From Maylandia zebra (taxonomy: Eukaryota > Chordata > Actinopteri > Cichliformes > Cichlidae), in contig NC_135172.1 of assembly GCF_041146795.1 (NCBI RefSeq), positions 41,109,623 to 41,173,622 of the forward strand: 64,000 bases of DNA, given 5' to 3'. Below are positions 14,079 through 27,200 of this stretch, piece after piece. The position numbers and the translations under genes are program-made. Every line of letters starts with the position of its first letter. The stretch's first letter is position 1. The notes beneath the pieces are model-generated. The model had not been told where the DNA came from. It ran no database searches and worked only from the letters and a program-made list of their open reading frames with translations.

Positions 14079-15229
14079 TTTATTCACATGTAATGTGGGA
14101 TTGCTCTTTATCAACAAAAACAAACAACAGATACTTCAACATTTAAGCCCATACTGTATTTTATACTCAACAGTGTACACTGCCAAAGCAAAATAGAAAT
14201 ATTACTTACAAATGCATATCGAAAGGCACGGCATCAAAATACAATATAACATGCATTTGTTGTGGTTGGTTTTATCTTTAAAATTGAAGTAAACATTCAA
14301 AAACTGACCCATCCGGCCTTCCTGTTGGACAACGGCCGTCTGTCACATGGTGAATACTTAGCTGGGGGTGGGGCTTTCACAAGCATCCAGTCAAAAATGG
14401 CAAAATAGAACTACGAGTAAAGAACAGTTAAGTTGGAGCATGCGTCCTCCGCCTCCTGAAATACCTGTGTGACAAATATTTTCTGTAAACGTCCCTCTGA
14501 ACATGAGCTGTGCCTGACGTCCATGATTAGCACCCAAAACTCTCCTGAAGCTGCGACTACACCTTTACATCATGTCCTCAGGACGGCCGGCCCCTGAACA
14601 TAAATGTTTCACATACATCCAGAGGAGCCGGGAGATGTGCGAATTTGGTCCATCTTCTACAGCAGCCAGCTAAAAACAGAAAGCATCGGCCCAAGACTCG
14701 TCCTGAGAAACAACACTGACCGCTTGAGGTTTTCCCCCCAAAAGGACATTAAAAAACAACCGGGGCTGGTTTTTGGCACGTTGACGTTATTTGTGACCAC
14801 CCCGCACACCTGACTGGCTCTTATGCAAATCTTTCACCCCGTCTAAAAACACACTGAGCTCTCACTGTGCATGGCTTTAAGTCTCTTAATACAAAGTTTC
14901 ACCAGAGCGAAGCACATTAAAATATTTAATTTCTTTTTTTTTTAAAAATACAACAATAAAAACTTATTTAAAAAAAAAAATGTGGGAGTGGGAAGCAGGG
15001 ACATCCTGTCCGTCCACAGGAGGTGAAGTTCAGCTTGGTTTACAGTAGATCTGCCAAAACATAAAAGGCCCAAACACAGACAATAACCCTGAAAATGACG
15101 TTACTCCAGTTACTGTTGAAAGTTGTGCAGTGTGTGTCTCTTCCTCGTTTGTGTCGTCCGTGCTGGACAAAAAAATACATCCTGTAATACTTGTTACGTC
15201 CATGGAGGTGAATATTTTCTGTCACAGGT
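14079..15229 (-). terminator. ppp1r12c: Probable ppp1r12c 3' UTR
   Basis: On the minus strand this follows the ppp1r12c stop codon (15230-15232). An AATAAA hexamer lies at 14079-14084 (TTTATT on the plus strand), which would give a 3' UTR of about 1.1 kb. An A-rich tract at 14970-14981 is another possible end region. No other gene is seen here. Confidence 0.45.
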
Positions 15230-18200
15230 TCATCTCGAGAGTTTGCTAATGACTCGAATCAGAGCGGCGTTCTCATCCTTGAGCCTCTGGTTGTCAGCTC
15301 GGAGGTCCCCGAGAACCTGCAGACACATCAGGAGACATCGCTTTAGCCTCAACGCTCTTAGAAAGACGAACTCTGCCTTAAAGAGACAAAACACAGCTGG
15401 CCTGATGCACTTCCAATCTACAGGGCATTTCACACGTCTACTGTAGAGATTTACAGCTACTGTAAACAGATTTTTGTAGCCCGTCTTAAACCTCCTTTCA
15501 TTCTTTAATAAAGACTCAGCGAATCATTAGTTTCATTAAGCGGCAATAAGTTGTTACGTTACCTTTTTCTATCCTTCTAAGCTCCTTCTTTCCCTATTGA
15601 TTTATCCGGCTGGACATCTGGGCTCCTGGATTGTTTACGTGACCTTAGAAAAATCTGAATCTGTAATCTGAACCACCACAGCCGTGTCACAGTTCAGGAC
15701 ACGAGGGTCCTCGCGGGTCACATGAGTTCAATCATTACGGGAAACTGTGGAGCTCTGCAGAATTTGCTGAGACTGCACAAACACAAGCTTCGACCTCTGG
15801 GCTGAAAACGTACGTGTCGAGGTCACAAAACGCTCACAATAGCCAGCGTTACATCAGGAATAATCACGTTTGCAGCCTGCAATAAAAAAAGGCTTCGGTC
15901 TTTACGGATAGGTTCCCTCACCCTCGCCAGCTGGGGTCACCGAACTGAACTTCTCGGACTCGTTTGCGTCTTTTGGAGCATTTTTAATGGGATTATCTAA
16001 CAAATCACATGTTTGCTGACTGATATCTAGAGTTTTATCAGTGTGCTACTCAGCACTAATTAGCAGGTATCCACGTCTGCCTGTTTCACACACGTGAATG
16101 CAGCCCGCCAGCTCCGCCCTGCCACCCAAAACAGGGCGGCTACTTCCATCTTCTGATGTAGGTCATTGTAAGAAACGTTTTAGTGGCGACTCCTTCATCC
16201 TGCAGAAACGTGTGTGTTATCACATCTGCATTACAAACTGGTCTCACCAGATCTTACAGAGCACAAGAATTCAGCTCCCACCTGCCTACGTTACTGACTA
16301 CACAAGCACGCGTGCCACTCAGTAATGTAGGCAGACGTGACGCATTTTGGGACAAACTTAACTGACTAAAAATACCAGCGTTAGTTTACTGGTTTTATTT
16401 TTGTGGGGTTAAAAAAAAAAAAGAAGTTTATTTTGTTTTCATTGAGCTTTTCATTTACTATCCAGTGAACGCCATTTCTCAGAGGCTCACGCCAAACTTC
16501 ATACAGCCGCACAAACACATCTCAGTCTCAATAAACTGATGTATCGAAGGATTAAAAGCTTCTAGCTTTCTAGAAGCTTCTGAGGTCACGGTGTATGACA
16601 GAATAACTGAGCGTGTCACTGCCCACACAGCTCACTGCTTTCGTTTCGATTTGTGTGTCGCAGCCCTAAAGTGGTTCCTATTCTGCTCTCGTTTGTTATC
16701 AGTCGGCTTTCAGCTCTGAAGTGAACATCTGTACCTTCAGCTCGTCTTCCAGTTCCCCTGCTTTCCTCTGGAGCTTCAGCTTCTCCTGTGAACAAGAACA
16801 GCGGCACATCAAACTGGCTGAAGCAGCCGGAGCAAATGTGTGTGAAACTGAGGTTTCAACCGGGGTTTCACGCACTGCAGAGCCTGCAGAGCTGTTAATG
16901 TGCCCCCACACTCTGACCTCATATTTGATCACAACTTCCAAGATAGCTATGAACACAGAAAATACTCAGCCCCCACAGTTTTAACAGGAAATAAAGGCTT
17001 AGTTTCATTAGCGTCCCCGTCAGTCACAAATAAGTCTCAAACAACACACTTTAGGAGGGGACAGAAACTGAAAGGTCTCACACTTCAGATGCTTCGGTAT
17101 CTGAGAACTCAGGAAATGTTCATGTTGACAGAGAAATAAACAGAAAAGGCCGCCAGCATGGAGAGAAGTGAGTGAGTGAGTGAGTGGAGAACCTTTCCTG
17201 AAGACTCCTTAAAGATATTTTGCAGATGTATCTACAGTTGTCTTGGGTGGCTCGAGACTTTTGCACAGCACCGTAGGTGGCGAGCCTGCATATCTAGACT
17301 GACAACATCTAGGAGGCGGATGTGATGTGCCAAGACATGCAGCTTGATGATTTTGTTCCCTGTTGAAAGCTCAAAGCTCTTCTAAAACATTCTGTAAGCA
17401 CAGACTGGAGGCGCTCTTCCTATTTTATACCTTTTGTGTTTTATTATCCTTTGTTACTGCACCATGTCCACTTTTGTTACGCTCGATTTAATGAATTTAT
17501 TTTTTTAAGCTTCTGATGGTGTGAATTCTTGAAAAAGATTTTGATCTCAGGGGATTTTCCCAGCTAAAAAAACAAAACAAAAAGCCAACACCAGCCAACC
17601 GCAAACAAGCAAAAAACAACTTACATATCTCTCCAGCTCCAGCAGGGCCGGCCGGTCTGTGCTGCTCTCCTGACTCTGCCACACACAGAAATGATGATTT
17701 TATTCAGGTGCACGGATGTAATGTGAGAGCTGATGACAAACTAACAAAATAAAATGTTGCTCTTTTAGCTCGATGTTTTACTCTTGGGCTCTAGAATAGC
17801 TTTGCATGATTCACAGCTCAAATAATCTTCATCTTATATTCTGGATGTTCCTGTCATTTAGAGCATCGGCGTCTCGCTGTGACTTTGAAGCCTAGTTCTG
17901 GTTTCCTCTGCTTACTTTGGCTGACACGATGGCAAAGCCCAGAGAGCACGTCCCTGTTTTTAAATAACACCTCACACGCTGCTTAAATGTCAGAGGCATC
18001 AGCAAACCTGCCCAACCTGTCGGAGTCTCTCCAGCTCCACTTTGTTTTGGCTGAGCTGCAGCTCCATCTCCTGCAGCTTCTCCTTCAGAGACACATTCTC
18101 CTGCAGCATCTTGAAGTACAGCTGAAGGGAAACACAACACATTAGTGAAGGATTTGCAAGAAAATACAAGTGTGTGTTTGTTTCAGGTGACCAGGTGGAA

Positions 18201-21200
18201 ACAGTTGGTTGAGGTTTCAGTCTGTGGTCCTGGATTTAGTGAGCTACATATCGGTTTCAGCCTTGAGGCTGGTTTTCTGGTGTGTGTGGTGAAGGTCGGC
18301 TACGTACCGGTCTATAATCAGATGCATCTGACAGCTGACTCCCACTGCAGAGACACATAAGAGAGATCCCTCCATGATATCAAAACACATCACAAATCGT
18401 ATGGACCTTGTTCTCTGAATGCAGGAACACAATCGAGTAAATCAGAGGAGAAACCAAAGAAAGAAAGAGGCAAGTCTTAGATGGTCTGGACTCGTGGATG
18501 TAGAGGCAAAGATGGCGCTGCGAAGCAAGAGAAGCAAACCAAAGAGAAGATTCGTGGAAGCGAAGGAGGACAGAGGAGAAGCCAAGTGAACGGACCAGAT
18601 GATCACTCCAAAAGGGAGCCGCCGAACGAAGGAGGAACGAAGTTTTGCGACACTGCTGCACTCATGATTTGTGCCTTTCAGTGAATTTGTCTGTTTTTAA
18701 ATGGTTAATAAACAGTGCTGGGTGTACGTGACGTGATCGTTTCTCAGGACAAGCCAGACAAGGTTTAAAGACCGCTCCCCTAACAACAGGTTCTATGGCA
18801 TGTCTGAAATCACTAAAATATGAAGAAAAGCAAACCCCCACAAATAAACAAGCAAAAAAAGAAATTATTTTCCATCTGCTTTTCTACTAAGGCGTGCGTC
18901 GGTAACCTTCCCTATCAAAAGAGCCATTTTTGCTCCTCCTACCAAACAACGGGAGGAAAAAAGCAGCGCACACGGTGACGGGCGACCAATCATCAAAAAG
19001 GGAAAAGAAGCAGAACCAGCAAAAGTCAGGGGAATAAAATGACAAAAGCAGGAAAATGACAGCTTTGTGTAAAATTTCTAAGATCTGACCTCAATATTTA
19101 TACGCTCTAATCATTTACTCATATTCAGAGCAAGATGCAGATCAACAAGATTGTATGAACAACAAAAAAAAAGGGTAAAGAAAAGGATGCACATGCACTT
19201 CAAATATTAATCTGCTAATTTTAGCGTTCGTTAAAGAGGCAGCGGTGAGGACTTTATTTCAGGTAAGGCTCACTTGACAATCCTGCTGGCTGTGTCACAT
19301 CACAGTGGCGTAATTTCTTTTATCTCATTTATAATTATTTAGGCGCAGCATCGAGGAATGTGTCACACCGGGCGAATTATTCCCTCCCGCCTCAAACAGG
19401 CGTCGCTGTAAAACTAATGAGTCTAGAAAAGATCGTGTTCTCTCTGCCTAATCCTCCTCCTAAATGACATCCATCATTTAATCTTGTTCACACTGAACAA
19501 ATCTGCTCCTGGACGGGTGTGAACGCGTTGTTTGGAGAACCAAAACATTTCAGGATCTCACCAAATCATCAACAATTCAAACCAGCAGAAATGCCAGTTC
19601 ACAGTCAGAGAATACAGCTCATTACATCTGAAATGCAGACATTTATTTCAGACATCAGGATCAAAAGCGGGAAAAAAATATAGAGATGCATGAAATAAAT
19701 GTACAGAAAACAAATTATTTCATTTGCACGTGTGTGAAATAAAAGAAATGCATGACACACAAGAATGAATGAGACTCACAGGGTTGTACTGTTTTTATCA
19801 TCTGGATGAACGTTGTCCTCGTTCTGCAAAACAAGATATTCACAGTTAAGACTTCAACAACCGACTCAAATATCCATCTTGTTTCATATAAATGAGATTC
19901 GAATGCAAACATTCACACATTACAGCAGCAGGATGTTTATTTCTTTTATTAAAAACAGCCTGCTTCCCCGAAGCTGCTGTTTCTGACACAACAGGAAGTA
20001 GCCCAGATGTGCTCATGACTCGAGGCAGTTGCCTCATTCGCTCACTGCTCTAAACCCTTATCAGCTCGCCTGGTCGTCGCATTTATCTTGAGCTACCGAG
20101 CTGCAGGTTTTCGATGCGCTAATACACGATCTATCGCTATCACGCAGTCTCCTCTATTTAAGCGTCTCTGAGCTTTTGTGCTGGAATATCTTGTCTTCAA
20201 GACACTCAGGATGGGGCGCACAGTGCCAGGTTATAAAAGTCAACAGGTGGCCGGCCTAAGCGCCACAAAGACCGTGGCGCACACCTGACGATGTGACGTC
20301 AAACTCACATGATGTCTACAGTACAGGATCTAAAATGGCTTTGCTCACTGTTTGTTTATGTCTTGAGTTACACAATGACTCATAAGGTTGCCCTCTCACC
20401 AACTTCAGTGCTGTGGAAAACAGGAAGGAAGACTGGGAAATTACTTTATCTGCACCGCTCTCACCTCTTCCCCCGGCTTAACGACGCCGGTGGAGCGTCT
20501 TTCCCTCCTCACTCTCCGCCTGTCCTTTGCTTGCAGACGCTTGTCTCCCTCCGGCTCCTCCTGCTTCACCTGTGGGTCTGTGTCTGAAACACAAGGAGGT
20601 CAACAGAAAACGCTCGTGAGGCGTGTGGAGTTCAGGCAGAGGCATCGTAGCGATGCATAAACGTAGATTCGTTTCCAAATGAAACTTGGCGCCATAGCCG
20701 CCTTATCTTTGCTTCCTGGCTTCATCTCAGATCACTGCACGTCGAGGCTTGTGAGGAATGAGTTCAGACAACACAAACTGCTGGTTTGGGCTTTGAACTG
20801 AATGTTCTTGCAACTTAACTTTAAAAACTGATTTTGCTTCATCATATCAGATGGTGAACTGCACCAAAAACCCCCCACAAAACACGGGTGGAGCGTGCTG
20901 AGTGATAAAAGTACGATAAATGGGTCAGATGGTTTCTACCGCAGCTCAATGAGTTTGAGTATGCAGTAGCCGCCCTATCTACCCATAGAAACACAGCACA
21001 AGCAGCACTAGCCTTCGCAGTATGTGAGAAACCATCATTTCCTTTAAGACGCTGCCCTTAAGAGCACTCCACCCAAAAGCTGCCTCATATGTCACTTATA
21101 TTGTGGGAGTCTTACTGTAAACAGAGGCGATGTAAGACTTCCAGCCACACAAACAGCAAACGCGTATGGTGGGTTTCGCCATGCTCAGGTAGTTTCCAAG

Positions 21201-24200
21201 TATTTCACTTTGAGTTTTTTAAGGAGTCTTTAAATATTTTAAAGATATTTTAACCAATAAATCAGGACTCAGTGGTGGGACTGCTGAGTCTGGCTGATTT
21301 TCCCTGTAACTCGTTGCGTTCGGTGCACCTCTGTGCTGCTTGTTGTCCTAAATGAACTGCTCCCTGGAAACCCTGTAACATATGGTACAAGCTACACCCT
21401 CCCACAGGCTCCAACCTGACCCACTGGATGGCCTTTGAAAAATGTGAAAATTGAAAATAATGACACAAATGTTAGACTGACTGTATTTTTGCCATTACTT
21501 TTATTAACTATTGTTATTATTAAATTAAACTGAGAAGCTCCTGCTGTTTCGTTGTTGTTTGTCTTTCCAGTGAATGGGTCCGTGGGTACAAACAAACAAA
21601 CGTTTTCTGTTAGTTAAAACTATTTTTTTGTGTTGGTTTTATTGTAAACAGGATAGAGTCTGAGTGTTGAGACTTTTTCCTGCAACCTTTAGCACACAGT
21701 GCCCACGCTGATGCGCTTCTTTTATTTCCTGCAACACCATTTCTTTATAATGTGTATAAACTGAAATGCATTTTTGCAAATCGCATTTATTTTTCTTAAG
21801 CAATTAAATGTGTAACTAAACCTGTTAACACTAAAAGAAGACGACACAAGTTGCAGATGTTTGTATACAGTAGCTTTACTGGTATGACCTACTTAAGCTC
21901 AAACTAGGGTCATACGTGGCCTGCGGTCTAAAATTAGTTTTACACCCCTAACCGAACAGTCGTAGCTGGACTTCTGACCTGATTTTCAGTTTTTCTCAGA
22001 CTCATATTCATCTTTGACTACAGACTGCATATTAAAGATGGACACAGCCACCGTGATGTCACAGTTGTGAAGTCGCAAGCCTGGCATTTTGAATCTGGGT
22101 GTGATCATGGCGACATATATCTGACCGTGCCGTACATGCAGGTGCAGAGAACAGACATCCTACTCCAGAATCCGAGCTATCGGTTGCTTCACCTGCATAA
22201 CACGCATACCTGAATGTTTAAACAATCCTGAGGAGGGACGCCGGCAGGAAAGCAGCAGTTGGAAAAAGACTAATGCTGAAAAGTCAGCAAGATTCTTACA
22301 TTTGAAGTGACAAGTTAACAGCTGTTCTTACACTTTGGGTATTAAATATTCATATGATGATTCTACGTTTAAGTTTTAAAAGTTAACTGATCTGACAGAT
22401 TAGATGCAATGACTGTATCTGCTGAAAAAGAGGAAGCGAAAGCACTGCCAGAAATATTCAGACAGGACGAGCAGACACAAGTCGGACTCACTAAGAAACT
22501 TGTGACTGACCCAATAAAGTCGTCTATGTTAAAGTTTACAGAAGTCAAGTGATAAATGGTTTCATGTTCCCCATACGCTTTCATACAACGTGGCTTCTTT
22601 TTACAACCAAATGAGGCGCCCCCTGTTGGCGATTCGTAAAAACACAGGATTAAGTCACGTCCCCTTTCAGGCTGTATACACACCAGCTCCCTCAGTTTTA
22701 ACAGAACTTGGAAGATAATTCTGACATTGCTGATCGCAGATGTGCCGCACTTCTTTGGTTTAATTCCTTTTTAAACTTTGGTGCTACACAGACACACAAC
22801 AATAACTTTTATAGTGAAAATTATGAAATTCTTCTGAATTTATCCAGTTTTTGGGTTCTTAGCTGTCTGTGTCACTCACCTCTTTCTGCAGTCGTGATGG
22901 TGACGAGGGGGCTGACCGGCTGGATGGTTCGAGGTGAAGAATCGCCAGATTTAGCCACACACTTCTCAGCTTCTTTGAGGTCCGTTAGAGTCACACCCTG
23001 CATGCACAGAGCACAAACAAAACCGCCAAGAGGAATTAAAAACATTGCAGTACACTGCTGCTAACTCAGCACTGGTGCAGCAGTGTGATGCTCTTAAAAT
23101 CATCCTAGTAAATTATTCACTCTTCCCCAAACTGTGTTCAAATGTTTAATTATCACGGGCGTCTGCACGCTTTTTACAGGGACTGTTAACAAAAAAATAA
23201 CAAAAAACTGAATAGCATGTACTGAATCTGGATAAGAAGTATTACCTGTGTGGGGCGGCGAGTCTGCCGCAACAGCTTAGAGCGAGCTTTCCTCTGAGAC
23301 TCGGACTCTTCGTCTCTCGCTGGGGCCTGGAATCTAAACACACAAACGACTTCCCTCATCAGACACTTTTCAAAGCATTTTCACTGTTAGTAAAATGTTT
23401 GTTTCTCTTACTTGCGCCTGTCAGCGTTGGGAGCGTTGGGACTATCTGCGGCAGCGTCCTTCGTCTGAGGGGTGGGTTGTACTCTGGCAGTGCGGCTCGC
23501 CTTGTCCTGCTCCTTCTCCTCCTCTTGTTTATTTGTTGGTGTCTGGATCACATAGGAGAGAAGAAAAAAGGACAACGGATTATATGTCACCATTTCAGAA
23601 TCAGATTTATGACCCGAGTGAAAAAATAAAAAACGCTAATATCAGCATGTGTTGAAATGTATTCTTTGTTTTTTTACTTGGCATGCTTATCCTTCATTTG
23701 GGGGGGGGGGGGACCCAGCCTCAGGTATGAATCAGAGAAACTGCATTCTTTTGCACTCCAGCCTTGCATGCTGCTGCTTGCTCAGCACAAGCTTCAGCTT
23801 TGAATAAGTAGTTTCAATAAACTAGTTTTGGGCTCATTTAAAAGCAGTAGCACAACTCTTTACTGCAACATGTTTTATCATATCTGATCACATGCGCTAC
23901 ACACCATTACCTAACACCTGCTGAAAATGAAACATCCTGTAAGATAAACTCTGATTTTTTACCTTGTCGGCCGGAGTGACAGCAGACGTCGCACTCTCTG
24001 TATCGGGACTGGAGACAGTTGAGCTTTCTGCACAAAAACAGGAATCGGCATCATTCACTACAATCAGCACACTGATGCTGATTTACAGAGCATGCAGTAC
24101 TCATGACCAGGGAGGTTTACCGGGGCTGCTCTCTTTCTCCTCGCTCAGGTCCAAGCCTCCTGAAATGCCCCGCTCCTTAGACTGGTCTTGTAAAGTCATC

Positions 24201-27200
24201 TTTTCTCTGCTGCTCATCCTGCACACCGAGCTCCTGCAGGTACAATAAGGGAGACACAAGTCACGTGGCAATTTGTAACTTTTGCTTTGAAACGAAAGAA
24301 TTTTTATTTAATTCTGGATAAGAAACAGATGATTATTAACCTCCGCCGCTTGTTTTGTGCATTCGTAGCGTTGGACCCCGGTTGCCTGTCCAATACTGAC
24401 CTCTCATTAAGCCACTATGAAAGAAAAAGAGAGGCACAATCAAGAAACCCAAACTACCAGATTACATAAATGCACAATATGAGGTAAAGACAAACTTACA
24501 TTGGCTTGTTTTTGAGATAATTCCTCCAGGAGCTCTGAAACGCTTTCATCAGCAACATCAAATGGGGTCTGACCCTAAAAGTATTCAAGCAAACTGTTAA
24601 AGAGGCTGACTAGATGAATTTGATGCAGGAAGATAAGTTTTCTTTATCCGGGACTCACCCCTTTGCTGCGAGCTTCCATATTGCACAGCTGTTCAGCCAG
24701 GATGCGACAGGCCTCCCCCTGACCCCAGTGAGCTGCAGCATGGAGGGGTGTCCAGCCATCAAAGTCCACAGCTGACACATCCAGCCCGCACTGACAGAGT
24801 ATCCTGGAACAGCAAAGGAAGATATAAAGTCAAACTACTGAATAGAAGAAGAGCACAGTCCAGACAAACACCTACCCTCACTTAAAATCTGATTTTAAGC
24901 TTAATGTCAAAGATCTACAACACAATAAGTCAGAAATGTTTACTTCAGGGCCTCGAGGTAGCCTTTGGCTGCAGCCACGTGCAGCGGGGTGGCTCCAGTC
25001 TTTGGGTGTCGCACGTCAGCAGGCAGGCCCTCAGTCAGCCACGTGCGGGCGTCTGCCATGATTTGCTCCTCCTCCCGACGTTTAGCTGACTCCACGTCCA
25101 CACCTGAATAAACACACAATGTCAAATTAACGTGTTTCCTGTTTTTTTAATGAATTTCTGTCTAAAGATTGGAGGACTTGTCATCCTAGCGTCTTAGCTC
25201 TAAAGCTAAATCCTCAAGTGTCCAGCCTATAACTTTGAAATTAAGTCCCATTACCATCTAGGATGAACGCCATCCGCATACACGCATCACACACATGTAC
25301 AAAAAAGGCAACCACCGAGAAACAAAGTTTCCAGTTTTTTCACATTTTAGCCAGCACCACTAACAGAAACATGTATGGGCCATAACTGGGCCAAGTCAAG
25401 TTTGAATGCAGTTGCAGCTGTTAAAGTTCCATTGATGAGAAATAAGTTGATTAAAGTTTCAGACACACAAACATACAAGTCACCCTCCAATAAAAAGCAC
25501 AAATCATAACCATTCAACTTTCTCCTTTAAAAGCTGCCACTTTGTACTGTGAAACTCAGCTTCCTGCTACATGCGGAGCTCTCCCAGGAAAGAAACATCA
25601 CTGGATCTCCTCCGCTTTGCTGAATAAAAACATTTTAACTTTAGCTTCACTTTGCGGAGCCGAATTTGGTGACTGGGGAAGATGGAGCGTGATGAAAATC
25701 ATGCTCAGCACTGCACTTCAGATCTTTTGTGGGAAATGTTCTCCCTCTGAGAGTTTCAGAAGAACTAATGCTGTAAGTGTGATAGTAGTGGATGAATTAA
25801 TAATGTCAGGAGAGCTTAATTGATGAAAATGCTTCTGGTTGCGCTCCTGACCTGATACACTGACTTATTTTTTCTGAAGACCCCTGTTTGGTCACTGGAT
25901 TGTAGCTGCAGAAACAACATCTGTGACCAGCAACATTCCTTAACATGAAGATGAGGTCACCTCCAGCCCGTTGATGGAGATGACCTTAGTTGTCAACATG
26001 GTGCTACTCAGTACATAAACTGTCACAAAATGTATGCCACGCAAAATCCTGATCACAAAGCTCACTAATGGCACCTGCTGCATGCACATGACCGTGTCTC
26101 ACACCGTTTGGATGCAAAAGGAACAGCTCCAGAACTTTGATTGCACAAAGAAACGCCTTCCAACTACACACAGAAAAAGACTTACCGTGTCTCCGAGTGT
26201 AACTCTGAAGTAGGGACTCAGTGGTTTCATCCAGAGCAATGTCCGCAGGAACATCACCATCACAGTTCACAGCAGTGAGAGAAGCACCTTCCTGCAGGAG
26301 GAACCTGACAAAACAAACATGGAGGTAGAGACGATTCATTTAACCTCAGAAGGCCAACACAATGACCTTTAAACAGACGACTTCTGGTCATGTTATCGGT
26401 GTTTGTGGCGCATGCACATTGGAACAAAACACTTAGTCACTGAAATGACACTGAAATGATAAAATGGAAAAAAGTTTTCTTTCTCTAAATGTGAGCTGTG
26501 TGTGTGCTGGCACAGCCCACTCATGCTTCATCCGCCAAACATGATAACAATGTTTGTATTGTTGACTGCAGAAAGACTGGCACTGAAGCTACACACACAC
26601 AGAAGCAAAGCTGCTGTGTTCTGCTATTGTACACACTCTGTGATGTCAGCGTGGCCGCAGGAGGCAGCAACATGTAGCGCCGTCCATCCCTCATTGTCAA
26701 CCTGGTTCACACTGGCACCCAGCTCCAAAAGGAAGGTCACAATTTCTATGCTGCCGTCTATGCAGGCCTGTGTCAGAGGAGAGGAAAAAAAAAATTACGA
26801 AACTGCACAATTTTTTATTCACGAGCCAATAAAACCTCAGGGGGAGAAACTGCTTCACCTGGTGTAGAGCAGTGATCCCGTCTGCATTGGAGCAGTTAAT
26901 AATTGCTGCTGTATCCTCGCCATTCCTTCTTTTAGTCTGTTTGGCCTCCTCCAAAATCACCTTGGCCTCCTCCGTGTCTCCGCTGGCACAGGCTGCGAGA
27001 AACTCAGCAGCAATATCAAATTTCACCTTTTTCCTGAAAACAGAGGAGACAGGCAGCTGCATGAATTCACTATTCAGCTCTTATACACACCATACAGACC
27101 AAACTCACAATGAAATACACGCTGTAAGGGAAACTATGATCGTTTCAAGTAAACCGAAATGTGTAGGTGCAAACCGAAAAATGAAAGTTTTGATGTAGAA

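Noticed and set aside
17892..18140. Alternative minus-strand frame over the ppp1r12c zipper exon
   Set aside because: The frame with [20 protein letters not shown] gives a clear coiled coil that joins neighbouring exons in phase; this frame does not.
18864..18895. Possible extra ppp1r12c exon near 18.9 kb on the minus strand ([11 protein letters not shown] in phase after the 44-nt segment)
   Set aside because: It would end in phase 1, which does not fit the phase-0 zipper exon without yet another exon, and its splice sites are weak.
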